From positions 2,108,001 to 2,172,000 of the forward strand of contig NZ_CP048397.1 in the NCBI RefSeq assembly GCF_010384365.1: a stretch of DNA of 64,000 nt, given 5' to 3'. The notes under the pieces were generated by a model that was given only the letters and a program-made list of their open reading frames with translations, did no database searches and was not told the origin of the DNA. Below, piece after piece: positions 26,348 to 36,001 of the stretch; position 1 is the first letter of the stretch; the number at the start of each line of letters is the position of its first letter. A program made the position numbers and the translations under genes. Origin of the DNA: Streptomyces sp. S4.7 (lineage in GTDB: Bacteria > Actinomycetota > Actinomycetes > Streptomycetales > Streptomycetaceae).

Positions 26348-28270
26348 TCAGAGCGCCGCCGCGCCGCTGTTGCGGAGGGACTGGCGGTACTGCTGGAGCA
26401 CCCACAGCTCGTTCTGCACCGCCTGGTGCCGTTCGGCGTCGGCGCCCGTACCGAGGCGGGCCAGTGTGCTCGTCACGTCGTGGATGCGGAGGTCGACGGC
26501 CCGCAGCCGGACCCGTACCAACTGCTCCCCCGCGTACGCCTCGTCGATCGTCTTGCCGTGGAACACCTCCACCGCCAGCTCCGTGACCAGGGCGCGCACC
26601 GCGTCGTTCGGCGCGGCCTCGCGGACCCCGGCCAGATACTCCGGCGCCGAGACGATGCCCTGCTCGGCGCCGCCCGCGTCCTCGACGGCACGGCGGACGG
26701 CGGCGTACGGCGGGGCGGTGAACTCGTCCACGCCGTACGCGTCGAAGGCCGGGGAGACCAGCTCCGGGCGCTGGAGGGCGAGCTTCAGCAGTTCGCGCTC
26801 GGTGCGGTGGGCGGGACTGCGGAGGTTGAGCGCGGGGCCGGAGAGGGCCGGGGAGGAACCGGAGTCGTACGAACCCTGCGGGCCGTTCGGCCGGCTCCCG
26901 CGGCCGTCCGCCGGGCCCGCGGGCCCGCGCCCGCCCCGGTCACGGGCCCAACGGGCCATCTGGGCCACCCGCTTGACCACGAACTGGGTGTCGAGGATGC
27001 CGAGGATGCCGGCGAGCTGGACAGCGACCTCGTGCTGCGAGGCGCCGTTCTTGATCCGGGCGACGATGGGGCCCGCCTCGTCCAGCGCGGACGCGCGGCC
27101 CGCCGGGGTCTCCAGGTCGTACCGGGACACGATCTGGCGGATCGCGAACTCGAAGAGCGGCGTGCGCGGTTCCACCAGGTCCTGGACCGCCGCGTCGCCC
27201 TTGCTGAGCCGCAGTTCGCACGGGTCCATGCCGTCGGGCGCGATCGCGATGTACGTCTCGGCGGCGAACTTCTGGTCGTCCTCGAAGGCACGCAGCGCCG
27301 CCTTCTGGCCCGCCGCGTCACCGTCGAAGGTGAAGATCACCCGCGCGCTGCCGTTGTCCATCAGCAGCCGGCGCAGGATCTTGATGTGGTCGGTGCCGAA
27401 GGCCGTGCCGCAGGTGGCGATGGCGGTGGTGATCCCCGCCAGATGGCAGGCCATCACGTCCGTGTAGCCCTCGACCACCACCGCGCGGCTGGCCTTGGCG
27501 ATGTCCTTCTTCGCCAGGTCCACCCCGTAGAGCACCTGCGACTTCTTGTAGATCGCCGTCTCGGGGGTGTTCAGATACTTCGGCCCGTTGTCGTCGTCGC
27601 GCAGCTTGCGGGCGCCGAAGCCGACGACTTCGCCCGAGATGTCCCGGATGGGCCACATCAGCCGGCCCCGGAACCGGTCGATCGGGCCCCGGCGGCCGTC
27701 CTGGGAGAGTCCGGCGAGCAGCAGTTCCTTGTCGCTGAAGCCCTTCCCGCGCAGGAAGCGGGTCAGATGGTCCCAGCCCGCCGGGCTGTAACCCACCCCG
27801 AAGTGCTCGGCCGCCGCCTGGTCGAAGCCCCTCTCGGCCAGGAACTTCCGGCCGATCTCGGCCTCTTCACCGCCGAGCCGCTCCGCGTAGAACTCGGCCG
27901 CCGCCTTGTGCGCCTCCACCAGCCGGATGCGCTCGCCCCGCTGGTGGGTGGGGTTGTAGCCGCCTTCCTCGTACCGCAGCGTGATGCCCGCCTTGGCGGC
28001 GAGGCGTTCGACCGTCTCGGAGAAGGAGAGATGGTCGATCTTCATCACGAAGGCGATGGTGTCCCCGCCCTCCTGGCAGCCGAAGCAGTGGAAGAGACCC
28101 TTGCTCGGACTCACCTGGAAGGACGGGGACTTCTCGTCGTGGAAGGGGCACAGACCCTTCAGGTTTCCGCCGCCGGCCGGGCGCAGTTGCAGGTACTCGG
28201 ACACGACGGTGTCGATCGGGACCGCGTCCCGAACCACCTTCACGTCGTCATCGTTGATCCTGCCTGCCAC
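26348..28270 (-). CDS. dnaG: DNA primase
   Basis: Predicted 640 residues. The N-terminal zinc-binding domain has LCPFHDEKSPSFQVSPSKG and LFHCFGCQEGGD (CHC2 type). The primase core includes GRLMWPIRDISGEVVGFGAR. The TOPRIM motifs are VVVEGYTDVMACHLAGI and IFTFDGDAAGQKAALRAFED (metal ligands E, D-x-D). The C-terminal domain after a Gly/Pro-rich linker (about 430-470) contacts DnaB helicase. It makes RNA primers at the replication fork. All catalytic residues are visible. It lies downstream of a flavoprotein gene on the same strand. Confidence 0.96.
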   Translation of the reverse strand: MAGRINDDDVKVVRDAVPIDTVVSEYLQLRPAGGGNLKGLCPFHDEKSPSFQVSPSKGLFHCFGCQEGGDTIAFVMKIDHLSFSETVERLAAKAGITLRYEEGGYNPTHQRGERIRLVEAHKAAAEFYAERLGGEEAEIGRKFLAERGFDQAAAEHFGVGYSPAGWDHLTRFLRGKGFSDKELLLAGLSQDGRRGPIDRFRGRLMWPIRDISGEVVGFGARKLRDDDNGPKYLNTPETAIYKKSQVLYGVDLAKKDIAKASRAVVVEGYTDVMACHLAGITTAIATCGTAFGTDHIKILRRLLMDNGSARVIFTFDGDAAGQKAALRAFEDDQKFAAETYIAIAPDGMDPCELRLSKGDAAVQDLVEPRTPLFEFAIRQIVSRYDLETPAGRASALDEAGPIVARIKNGASQHEVAVQLAGILGILDTQFVVKRVAQMARWARDRGGRGPAGPADGRGSRPNGPQGSYDSGSSPALSGPALNLRSPAHRTERELLKLALQRPELVSPAFDAYGVDEFTAPPYAAVRRAVEDAGGAEQGIVSAPEYLAGVREAAPNDAVRALVTELAVEVFHGKTIDEAYAGEQLVRVRLRAVDLRIHDVTSTLARLGTGADAERHQAVQNELWVLQQYRQSLRNSGAAAL

Positions 28271-28368
28271 GCGAGAATTCTACGGGGACGCACCGACATT
28301 CCCTTACGCCCGGTCCGCGGACGGGCGACACGGACGCGCGACGGTGCGCGGGCCGGTGCGAGGGCCGG

Positions 28369-29646
28369 TCAGGTGCCGAGCGTGTCCAGCGGCACCGTCG
28401 GGTCGGCGAGCGCGTCCAGATCCTGCTGGGCGCCGGAGCGGATGAGCCGCTGAATGTCGCCGGTGACGTCCCACACGTTGACGTTCATCCCTGCGAGCAC
28501 CCGGCGGTCCTTGAGCCAGTAGGCGATGAACTCCCGCTTTCCGGCGTCCCCGCGCACCACCACCTGATCGTAGCTGCCGGGCGGCGCCCAGCCCGAGTAC
28601 TCGAGCCCGAGGTCGTACTGGTCGGAGAAGAAGTACGGGAGCCGGTCGTACCTCACGTCCTGGCCGAGCATCGAGCGGGCGGCGGCGGGTCCGCCGTTGA
28701 GCGCGTTGGCCCAGTGCTCCACGCGGAGCCTGTCCGCCGGCAGGTCGGTGCCGGGCAGCGAGAAGGGCACGGAGGCCACGTCGCCCGCCGCGTAGATGTC
28801 CGGGTCGGAGGTGCGCAGCGCCAGGTCGACGGCGATGCCGCCGCCCTGCTCGCGCCCCACGAGGTCGAGTCCGGCCGCCTCGGCGAGGCCCGTGCGGGGC
28901 GCGGCGCCGATCGCGGCGAGCACGTCGTGCGCCATGTGCTCCTCGCCGTCGTCCGTACGGACGGAGAGGACCATGCCGTCCTGGCCGACGATCTCGGTGA
29001 GGCGGGCGCCGAAGTGGAACCGTACGCCGTGCTCGCCGTGCAGTTCGGTGAAGAGCTGTCCCAGCTCCGGGCCGATGACGTCGTAAAGAGGCGTCGGCCG
29101 CGGCTCGACGACGGTGACCTCGGCGCCGTACCCGCGGGCGGCGGCGGCGACCTCCAGACCGATCCAGCCGCCGCCCGCGACGACGAGGTGGCCGTTGTCG
29201 CGGCCCAGGGCGGTGAGGACGTGGCGCAGCCGGTCGGCGTGGGCGAGCCTGCGCAGATGGTGGACGCCCGCGAGGCCGGTGCCGGGGATGTCGAGGCGGC
29301 GCGGTTCGGAGCCGGTGGTCAGGAGCAGTTTGTCGTAGCGCACGGAGGTGCCGTCGCCGAGGTGGACGCACCGGGTGTCGCGGTCGATCCCGGTGACCGT
29401 CTGGCCGAGGTGGAGCTCCACGTGGTGGCGGGCGTACCAGGAGGGCTCGTGGACGAAGACGCTGTCGCGTTCCTCCTTACCGAGGAGGAAGCCCTTGGAC
29501 AGCGGGGGGCGTTCGTAGGGGTGGTCACCCTCGTCCCCGATGACGATCACTCGGCCGGTGAATCCGTCGGAACGGAGGGTTTCCGCGGCCTTCGCCCCGG
29601 CCAGCCCACCACCGACGATGACGAATGTCCGATGTGCGTCGACCAC
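28369..29646 (-). CDS. FAD-dependent ferredoxin-reductase-like oxidoreductase
   Basis: Predicted 425 residues from GTG 29646, chosen for GAGGAGG six bases upstream. Domain order: FAD-binding Rossmann (FVIVGGGLAGAKAAETL, residues about 5-22), ATGSEP-type loop (LLLTTGSEPRRLDIPGTG), NAD(P)-binding Rossmann (LVVAGGGWIGLEVAAAARGY), second FAD motif (DIYAAGDVASVPF) and a C-terminal reductase domain (VEHWANALNGGPAAARSMLG). It matches rhodocoxin/putidaredoxin-type reductases that pass electrons from NAD(P)H to a small iron-sulfur partner, often for a P450. No ferredoxin or P450 gene is adjacent. Confidence 0.88.
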   Translation of the reverse strand: MVDAHRTFVIVGGGLAGAKAAETLRSDGFTGRVIVIGDEGDHPYERPPLSKGFLLGKEERDSVFVHEPSWYARHHVELHLGQTVTGIDRDTRCVHLGDGTSVRYDKLLLTTGSEPRRLDIPGTGLAGVHHLRRLAHADRLRHVLTALGRDNGHLVVAGGGWIGLEVAAAARGYGAEVTVVEPRPTPLYDVIGPELGQLFTELHGEHGVRFHFGARLTEIVGQDGMVLSVRTDDGEEHMAHDVLAAIGAAPRTGLAEAAGLDLVGREQGGGIAVDLALRTSDPDIYAAGDVASVPFSLPGTDLPADRLRVEHWANALNGGPAAARSMLGQDVRYDRLPYFFSDQYDLGLEYSGWAPPGSYDQVVVRGDAGKREFIAYWLKDRRVLAGMNVNVWDVTGDIQRLIRSGAQQDLDALADPTVPLDTLGT

Positions 29647-29830
29647 TTGCTGCCTCCTCTTTACGCTGCCGCCATCTGTGAGCGTCCCGCACGGAGCGTG
29701 ATGGCGAAAGAGGGGAGGCTCCACGGGCATGGTTCCGGCTTGATGTGGCTACCTTGCTACACGCGTCACCCCCGTGACGGGGCGGCTCGGCCGCTTCGGC
29801 CGTTGGCTGAATATGACGGGTGCGGGATGC

Positions 29831-29847
29831 GGGACGCGGGGCGTCCC
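29831..29847 (-). terminator. Hairpin downstream of dgt
   Basis: GGGACGC-GGG-GCGTCCC is a perfect seven-base-pair stem 18 bases after the dgt stop. No T run, as is common for Streptomyces terminators. Confidence 0.5.
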
Positions 29848-29865
29848 GGTCTCCGACCACCGCGA

Positions 29866-31233
29866 TCAGGTGCGGCCGGTGAGCGCCGTGTGGAGGGATC
29901 GCGCCGCGGCATCCGTGAGAGAGGCGATCTGGTCGACGATCACACGCTTGCGGGCGCGGTCGTCCACCGCCGTCTCGAAGAGCGCGCGGAACTGCGGATC
30001 CAGCCCCTCGGGCGCGCGGGCCGTCAGCGTCCAGGCGAGCTCGGCCAGGACGATGCGCTGGTCCGCGCGGAGGGATTCCTGGTCGGCGCGCTGCATCACA
30101 TAGCGGTGGGCGACGGTCTTGAGCACGGCGCACTCCTCGCGCGCCTCGCGCGGGACGACCAGCGAGGCGCCGTACCGGGTGAGCCGTCCGGTGCCGTACT
30201 CCGCCCGGGTCGCGCCCTCCGCGGCGAGACAGAACCGCCCGATGAGCTGGCTGGTGGCGTCCTTGAGCCTGGCCTGTGCGACGGCCGTCCCGTCGTAGCC
30301 GTGCGGCCACCACTCCTGGGCCGTGAGACGGTCGAGCGCGGCGGCGAGTTGGTCAGGGTCGGTGTCGTGCGGTACGTAGCGGCCGATCGCGACCGCCCAG
30401 ATCTCGTCGCGTTCGGGTGCGGAGAGCAGCACCCGGTGGTCGATGTGTCCGGCGTGCAGGCCGTCCTCGAAGTCGTGGACGGAGTAAGCGACGTCGTCGG
30501 CCCAGTCCATGACCTGGGCCTCGAAGCAGGTGCGGTTCGGCGGCGCGCCGCGCCTGGCCCATTCGAAGACCGGCAGGTCGTCCTCGTACACACCGAATTT
30601 CACCGAGTCCGGGTCGGTGGGGTGGGCGCCCTGCTGCCAGGGGTACTTCGTCGCGGCGTCCAGTACGGCGCGGGTGAGGTTGAGGCCGACGCTGACGAGG
30701 CGGGCGCCGCCGCCGGCCGCCGCCTCGGCCTCGACCGCCGCCTCGGCGTGGGGCGTGGTGACCTCGGGGGTCACCGAGTCGGCGCGGACGAAGCGCTTGG
30801 GCTCGATGCGGGTGAGCAGCCGCAGCGACTGGGCGTTGCCCTCGAAGCCGCCGCAGTCCTTGGCGAAGTCGTTCAGCACCTGTTCGCCGTTGTGGCCGAA
30901 CGGCGGGTGGCCCATGTCGTGCGAGAGGCACGCCGTCTCCACGAGGTCCGGGTCGCAGCCGAGCGCGGCGCCGAGTTCGCGGCCGACCTGGGCGCACTCC
31001 AGGGAGTGGGTCAGCCGGGTGCGGGGGCTGGCGTCCCACTCCTGGCTCTGCGAGCCGGGTGTCACGACCTGGGTCTTGCCGGCGAGACGGCGCAGGGCTG
31101 AGGAGTGCAGGACGCGTGCGCGGTCGCGCTGAAAGGCGGTGCGGCCGGGACGTTTGTCGGGCTCGGCCGAGAAGCGCCGGGTGTCCGCCTCGTCGTAGGG
31201 GATGCCATCGTGAGGTGCGGTGATGCCTTCCAT
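29866..31233 (-). CDS. dgt: Deoxyguanosinetriphosphate triphosphohydrolase-like protein
   Basis: Predicted 455 residues. The conserved start region [20 protein letters not shown] is followed by [12 protein letters not shown]. The HD phosphohydrolase metal motif is [20 protein letters not shown] with [20 protein letters not shown], and further ligands lie in [20 protein letters not shown]. The family hydrolyses dNTPs to deoxynucleoside and triphosphate, controlling dNTP pools. It sits in the dnaG region, as in other streptomycetes. Its first 172 bases are overlapped by the end of the chelatase gene in another frame. No ribosome site is visible before ATG 31233. Confidence 0.93.
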   Translation of the reverse strand: MEGITAPHDGIPYDEADTRRFSAEPDKRPGRTAFQRDRARVLHSSALRRLAGKTQVVTPGSQSQEWDASPRTRLTHSLECAQVGRELGAALGCDPDLVETACLSHDMGHPPFGHNGEQVLNDFAKDCGGFEGNAQSLRLLTRIEPKRFVRADSVTPEVTTPHAEAAVEAEAAAGGGARLVSVGLNLTRAVLDAATKYPWQQGAHPTDPDSVKFGVYEDDLPVFEWARRGAPPNRTCFEAQVMDWADDVAYSVHDFEDGLHAGHIDHRVLLSAPERDEIWAVAIGRYVPHDTDPDQLAAALDRLTAQEWWPHGYDGTAVAQARLKDATSQLIGRFCLAAEGATRAEYGTGRLTRYGASLVVPREAREECAVLKTVAHRYVMQRADQESLRADQRIVLAELAWTLTARAPEGLDPQFRALFETAVDDRARKRVIVDQIASLTDAAARSLHTALTGRT

Positions 31234-31994
31234 GCGACGAAGGTAACCGGCTCGGTGGCCGGGGCGGGCTCCAGGTGGGTCCGGGCCTCGTCGTAGCGGA
31301 GCAGGAGGAGACGGGCCAGGTCCGGGTGGTCGCCGAGCGGGGCGGCGGCGATCCAGGGGGCGTGGGCGGCCGAGCGGGTGGCGAAGTGGCCGGGGGCGGT
31401 GAAGTACGACGCCAGCGCGATACGGCTGTGGCCGTGTGCGGTCAACTCCCGTACGGCGTCGGGGACGGTGGGCGCGGCGGCCGACGCGTACGCGGGGACG
31501 ACCGGCACTCCGCCGAGCCGTGCTTCGAGGAGCGCGGCCGTGCGCCGGGTGGCCGCGGCCGACCGGGGGTCGCGTGATCCGGCGGCGGCGAGGACGACGC
31601 CGGTGTCGTGCGCGCGGTGCGGGTCGTCGTGCCAGCCGGCCTCCACGAGGCGGGCGTAAAGGGTCTCGACCAGCAGGGGGTGCGGGCCGAGCGGAGCGGC
31701 GATCGTGGTGCGCAGCCGGGGCGCGGCGGCCGCGAGGCGCGGCAGGTCGTGCGTGACGTGGTGGCCGGGTCCGAGCAGCAGCGGTACGAGTACGGCCCGG
31801 CCGCCTCCCAGGGAGGTGAGCGTGTCGGCGAGGGCCGGTTTCTCGATCTCGATGTGCCCGAGCCGGACGGTGAGCCCGGGGCGGTGCGCCCGGATCCGCC
31901 GCAGCAGGGCCCTGATGGTGCGCAGGGCACGTGGATCACGGCTGCCGTGGGCGACGACGACAAGGGTGGGGGCGGAGGTGGGCGGCTCGTCCAT
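31062..31994 (-). CDS. Sirohydrochlorin chelatase (CbiX/SirB type), extended into dgt
   Basis: Predicted 310 residues from ATG 31994. Two tandem CbiX-like halves are visible: [20 protein letters not shown] near residue 10 (metal-binding His) with [20 protein letters not shown] near 75, and [20 protein letters not shown] near 140 with [20 protein letters not shown] near 195. It would insert iron (or cobalt) into sirohydrochlorin, giving siroheme for the nitrite reductase encoded at 42310. The family end is expected near residue 253 (PVTFVAWK). The remaining ~57 residues are dgt sequence read in another frame, suggesting loss of the original stop. Confidence 0.85.
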   Translation of the reverse strand: MDEPPTSAPTLVVVAHGSRDPRALRTIRALLRRIRAHRPGLTVRLGHIEIEKPALADTLTSLGGGRAVLVPLLLGPGHHVTHDLPRLAAAAPRLRTTIAAPLGPHPLLVETLYARLVEAGWHDDPHRAHDTGVVLAAAGSRDPRSAAATRRTAALLEARLGGVPVVPAYASAAAPTVPDAVRELTAHGHSRIALASYFTAPGHFATRSAAHAPWIAAAPLGDHPDLARLLLLRYDEARTHLEPAPATEPVTFVAWKASPHLTMASPTTRRTPGASRPSPTNVPAAPPFSATAHASCTPQPCAVSPARPRS

Positions 31995-32165
31995 GGGCCG
32001 ATCCTGAGGGGCGGACGTTGCCGGGTGGTTGCGGTGTGTGTCGCGGAGGTTTTCGGGGTGCTCACAGGCGGGAGCGGGCCGCCGCGAACTCTTCGGGGGC
32101 GCCGAACGTCGTACGGAGTACGTACGGGACGGACGTACGGATGGCAGGTCGGACGACGGGGGCTC

Positions 32166-32981
32166 ATGTTCATGCCGAAGATGCCACGGCTGCGGAAGGC
32201 GCGGTTGCGGTTGGCGCCGTCGACGCGATCGCGCGAGGCAGGGGCGCGATCGCGGTTGCGGTTGCGGTTGCGGTTGCGGTTGCCGGCGCGGTTGCGCGAG
32301 CTGCGGCCGCCCTCCCTGCGGCTGCCGAGGACGCGGCGGGGACAACGGCGCGGCGCCCAGGCCGTCATGGTCGGGTGCGTGCTGGCGCTGACACCCGCCA
32401 CATGGATGCACACGACCGCCGACGCCCGTATCCGTTCCGTCGCCGACGTGCCCGCGCGGGACGTCGCCGTCGTGTTCGGGGCGGGTCTGCGCGACGGCGC
32501 GCCGACGCCCTATCTGGCGCACCGCCTCGACGCCGCCGCCGAGCTGTACGAGGGCGGAAAGGTGAAGGTCGTCCTCGTCACCGGGGACAACAGCCGCGAG
32601 GAGTACGACGAACCGGACGCCATGCGGACCTATCTGACGGCGCGTGGGGTACCGGACGGCCGGATCGTCAGCGACTACGCGGGATTCGACACCTGGGACT
32701 CCTGCGCCCGGGCGAGGCAGATCTTCGGCGTCGAGCGGGCGGTGCTGGTCACGCAGGGCTTCCACGTACGGCGCGCGGTCGCGCTCTGCCGGGCGGCGGG
32801 CGTCGACTCCTACGGCGTCGGCGTCGCCGAGCGGCGCGACGTGACCTGGTACTACGGCGGGGTCCGGGAGCTGGCGGCGGCGGGAAAGGCGGCGCTCGAC
32901 ACGGTGACACGGCCCGATCCGCACTTCCTGGGCCCACGGGAGACCGGTGTGACGGAGGCGCTGGCGAGCGAGGGGCGGTGA
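32166..32981 (+). CDS. SanA/YdcF-family membrane protein
   Basis: Predicted 271 residues from ATG 32166 (GGGGG upstream; ATG 32172 is an alternative). The first 65 residues are extremely Arg/Leu-rich owing to tandem repeats, followed by one membrane helix (AVMVGCVLALTPATWM). The DUF218 domain has DVAVVFGAGLRDGAPTPYLA, VVLVTGDNSREEYDEPDAMR, SDYAGFDTWDSCARA and VLVTQGFHVRRAVALCRAAG. The family includes E. coli SanA (vancomycin exclusion) and is linked to envelope maintenance; the reaction is unclear. It is divergent from the chelatase gene. Confidence 0.82.
   Translation: MFMPKMPRLRKARLRLAPSTRSREAGARSRLRLRLRLRLPARLRELRPPSLRLPRTRRGQRRGAQAVMVGCVLALTPATWMHTTADARIRSVADVPARDVAVVFGAGLRDGAPTPYLAHRLDAAAELYEGGKVKVVLVTGDNSREEYDEPDAMRTYLTARGVPDGRIVSDYAGFDTWDSCARARQIFGVERAVLVTQGFHVRRAVALCRAAGVDSYGVGVAERRDVTWYYGGVRELAAAGKAALDTVTRPDPHFLGPRETGVTEALASEGR
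32252..32281. repeat. Perfect GCGGTT hexamer repeat in the SanA-like gene
   Basis: Five perfect tandem GCGGTT units, preceded by GCGATC and followed by GCCGGC-GCGGTT, encode alternating Arg-Leu before the membrane helix. Slippage would lengthen or shorten the basic N-terminus without changing frame. Confidence 0.92.
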
Positions 32982-33001
32982 GGCCCTCTCCTCCGTGAGC
33001 C

Positions 33002-33031
33002 GTGACCGGCCCCCAAAAAAAGGGGCCTCAC
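33002..33031 (+). terminator. Hairpin after the SanA-like gene
   Basis: GTGA-(CC)-GGCCCC, loop CAAAAAAA, GGGGCC-TCAC. It lies 20 bases after the stop and upstream of nasA. The loop, not the tail, carries the A/T run. Confidence 0.6.
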
Positions 33032-33071
33032 AGCGCCGGTGGACCGCGCGGGAGGTGCGCGTGTCGGGGGC

Positions 33072-33098
33072 GTAACCGCGTACGGCCGGGTCCGTAAC
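33072..33098 (+). promoter_or_regulatory. Candidate GlnR-type site upstream of nasA
   Basis: Two GTAAC pentamers start at 33072 and 33094, 22 bases apart, the spacing of successive a-sites in the GlnR consensus gTnAC-n6-GaAAC. The intermediate b-site position (33083-33087, CGGCC) is not conserved. The second pentamer ends 22 bases before ATG 33121, and GTAACACC recurs at the same distance before the nir operon. Confidence 0.5.
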
Positions 33099-33120
33099 AC
33101 CCGCGTCGCACGCTGGCGCC

Positions 33121-35202
33121 ATGACCGATGCCGCCGTCCCGACCCACTGCCCCTACTGCGCGCTCCAGTGCGGGATGAGCCTGCGGCCCACGGCGGACGG
33201 TCCGGGTGTCGAGGTCGTGGAGCGCGCCGACTTCCCCGTCAACCGGGGCGCGCTCTGCGGCAAGGGACGTACCGCGCCGGCCGTGCTGTCCTCGCGGGTG
33301 CGGCTGACCGAACCGCTCGTACGGCGGTCGGCGGGCGGTCCGCTCGAACCGGCCGGCTGGGACGAGGCGCTGGGCGCCGTCGCCGCCGGGCTGGCGCGGA
33401 CGCGGGCGGATCTCGGGCCGGACGCGGTGGGTGTCTTCGGCGGGGGCGGGCTGACCAACGAGAAGGCGTACACGCTCGGCAAGTTCGCCCGCGTCGTGCT
33501 CGGGACCTCGCAGATCGACTACAACGGGCGGTTCTGCATGTCGTCGGCGGCGGCCGCGCATCAGCGGGCGTTCGGGCTCGACCGGGGGCTGCCGTTCCCG
33601 CTCGCCGACATCCCGCGTACGGGGTGCGTGATCCTCGTCGGTTCCAATCTCGCCGAGACCATGCCGCCCGCGCTGCGGTATCTGACCGAACTGCGCGAGA
33701 ACGGCGGCACGTTGATCGTCGTCGATCCGCGCAGGACCAGGACCGCCGAGCAGGCGGACCTCCATATCGCGCCCCGGCCCGGCACCGATCTCGCCCTGGC
33801 GCTGGGTCTGTTGCACCTGGTGGTGACGCAGGGCCGGACGGACGAGGCGTTCATCCGGGAGCGTACGACCGGATGGCCGGAGACCAGGGCGGCGGCGATG
33901 GCGCACTGGCCGGAGCACGTCGAGCGGGTCACCGGGGTCCCGGTGCCCCAACTCCGCCAGGCAGTAAGGCTGTTCTGCGACGCGCCGACGGGCATGGTGC
34001 TCACGGCGCGCGGGCCCGAGCAGCAGTCCAAGGGCACCGACACCGTGGGCGCCTGGATCAACCTCTGCCTCGCGACCGGGCGCGCGGGCCGGCCGCTGTC
34101 CGGCTACGGCTGTCTCACCGGCCAGGGCAACGGCCAGGGCGGACGTGAACACGGCCAGAAGGCCGACCAGTTGCCCGGCTACCGGAAGCTGACCGATCCG
34201 GCCGCGCGGGAGCACGTGGCGCGGGTGTGGGGGGTGGATCCCGACGGGCTGCCGGGTCCGGGGCGCAGCGCGTACGAGCTGCTCGACGCGCTCGGCGGCG
34301 ACGTGAGGGCGCTGCTGCTGATGGGGTCGAACCCGGTCGTCTCGGCGCCGCGCGCCGCGCACATCGAGGGGCGGCTGCGATCGCTGGACTTCCTGGCGGT
34401 GGCGGACGTGGTGCTCTCGGAGACGGCGGCGCTCGCGGACGTCGTGCTGCCCGTGGCGCAGTGGGCGGAGGAGACGGGGACCACGACCAGTCTGGAGGGG
34501 CGGGTTCTGCTGCGGCGCCGGGCGCTCAGCCCGCCGGCGGGTGTACGGAGCGATCTTCAGGTGCTGCACGGACTCGCGGAACTGCTCGGTCACGAGAAGG
34601 GGTTCCCGGCGGATCCCGAGGAGGTCTTCGAGGAGCTGCGGCGCGCGTCGGAGGGCGGTCCGGCCGACTACTCGGGGATCACCTACCGGCGGATCGCGGC
34701 GGAGGACGGGGTGTTCTGGCCGTGCCCCGGGGAGGGGCACCCCGGCACGCCCCGGCTCTTCCTCGACCGGTTCGCCACCGACGACGGGCGGGCCCGCTTC
34801 GTGCCCGTCGTCCACCGGCCGGCCGCCGAGGAGACGGACGCGGAGTTTCCGGTGCTGCTCACGACGGGGCGGGTCGTCTCGCAGTACCAGTCGGGCGCGC
34901 AGACCCGGCGCGTGGACGAGTTGAACGCCGCCGCGCCGGGTCCCTTCGTGGAGCTGCACCCACGGCTCGCCGAGCGGCTCGGCGTGGCCGAGGGCGACCG
35001 GCTCGCCGTGGTCTCACGACGGGGCCGGGCGGTCGCGCCCGCGCGGATCACGACGGCGATCCGCGCGGACACGGTCTTCATGCCGTTCCACTGGCCGGGC
35101 GAGGGCCGGGCGAACAACCTGACGAACCCGGCGCTCGATCCGACGTCGAGGATGCCGGAGTTCAAGGTGTGCGCGGTGCGCGTGGAGCCCGTGGGTGACT
35201 AG
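33121..35202 (+). CDS. nasA: Assimilatory nitrate reductase catalytic subunit
   Basis: Predicted 693 residues. The N-terminal 4Fe-4S site is HCPYCALQCGMSLRP with the fourth cysteine in ALCGKGR. Molybdopterin-binding segments follow: LTNEKAYTLGKFARVVLGTS, IDYNGRFCMSSAAAAHQRAF (Cys as molybdenum ligand), VILVGSNLAETMPPALRYLT, CLTGQGNGQGGREHGQKADQ and LLMGSNPVVSAPRA. A C-terminal molydop_binding domain holds TTGRVVSQYQSGAQTRRVDE. It reduces nitrate to nitrite in the cytoplasm using bis-MGD. No flavin or ferredoxin domain is fused, so a separate reductase must supply electrons, perhaps the flavoprotein at 40959. It is probably under nitrogen control through the upstream GTAAC elements. Confidence 0.92.
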   Translation: MTDAAVPTHCPYCALQCGMSLRPTADGPGVEVVERADFPVNRGALCGKGRTAPAVLSSRVRLTEPLVRRSAGGPLEPAGWDEALGAVAAGLARTRADLGPDAVGVFGGGGLTNEKAYTLGKFARVVLGTSQIDYNGRFCMSSAAAAHQRAFGLDRGLPFPLADIPRTGCVILVGSNLAETMPPALRYLTELRENGGTLIVVDPRRTRTAEQADLHIAPRPGTDLALALGLLHLVVTQGRTDEAFIRERTTGWPETRAAAMAHWPEHVERVTGVPVPQLRQAVRLFCDAPTGMVLTARGPEQQSKGTDTVGAWINLCLATGRAGRPLSGYGCLTGQGNGQGGREHGQKADQLPGYRKLTDPAAREHVARVWGVDPDGLPGPGRSAYELLDALGGDVRALLLMGSNPVVSAPRAAHIEGRLRSLDFLAVADVVLSETAALADVVLPVAQWAEETGTTTSLEGRVLLRRRALSPPAGVRSDLQVLHGLAELLGHEKGFPADPEEVFEELRRASEGGPADYSGITYRRIAAEDGVFWPCPGEGHPGTPRLFLDRFATDDGRARFVPVVHRPAAEETDAEFPVLLTTGRVVSQYQSGAQTRRVDELNAAAPGPFVELHPRLAERLGVAEGDRLAVVSRRGRAVAPARITTAIRADTVFMPFHWPGEGRANNLTNPALDPTSRMPEFKVCAVRVEPVGD

Positions 35203-35935
35203 GCCGTGTCCGGAGAGTCCCGCCGATCCTGCCGGGCTCGTTCGGCCCCCGGAATCACCGGAAGCAGCAGGTACGACGCGTGGTCCCCGCCCGTGTGGAC
35301 GGTGGTGCGCCCGTCGTACGTCCCCGCGACGCGGTCCCGGTCGTCGTTGTGCAGGAACGGCCCACAGCCGGTGAGGTCGTTCCTCAGGGTTGGACAGCCG
35401 GGCGCCGGGCTCCAGCGGCTCGGCGCGGTCGTGGAGGTTGACAGTTCGGGGTCGAGCCGGCGGCGCGACGCCCGCAGCCGGCACTGCGCGACGGGCGTGT
35501 GCGGGTCGAGCGCGCCCTGGAAGGCGACCTCGTCGACGGCGGGCGAGCAGACCCGTACGACGAGGAACAGGTCGCGAGGTGCGGGGGCCGCAGCGAGGAG
35601 ACCTGTCACTGGTTCATCGCGTAGTAGGAGATGCCGTTGAGGCCGACACGGCCGTTGCTCCAGTCGCGGGTGACCGCCCATTCGACGCCGTCGTGGAAGT
35701 CGCGGGTCTCGCGCGGGGGAACGGGTCGACGCGGCCCGGTGAACGGCCGGTCCCGCGCGAGTCGACGCGCACGCACGCGTAGCCGTCCGGCACCCATTTC
35801 TCCGGGTCGACGACTTCCCAGTTCTGGTACGTGTTCGAGGTGCCCGCCACGGTGTCGGGGTGGTCCCGCGCCATGGACTTCCAGACGTACGGCGAGGTCA
35901 GATGGCGCAGCCACGCCACCCGTCCGACGGCGAGG
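35199..35935 (-). pseudogene. Decayed CocE/X-Pro dipeptidyl-peptidase-type hydrolase
   Basis: On the minus strand homology runs through three frames. First comes TYQNWEVVDPEKWVPDGYAC, then VRVDSRGTGRSPGRVDPF. Next, after a one-base loss near 35711-35716, comes RETRDFHDGVEWAVTRDWSN with the nucleophile elbow GLNGISYYAMNQ. A TGA then replaces the expected Trp codon. Shortly after PPHLA the middle of the protein is missing, and the C-terminal part resumes as DLFLVVRVCSPAVDEVAFQG and GRTTVHTGGDHASYLLLPVI. A frameshift, a nonsense codon and a large internal deletion mark it as dead. Confidence 0.8.
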
Positions 35936-35948
35936 CCGAGTCCGGTGC

Positions 35949-35983
<35 letters not shown>

Positions 35984-36001
35984 AACTCACGGGCCGGCGG
36001 C

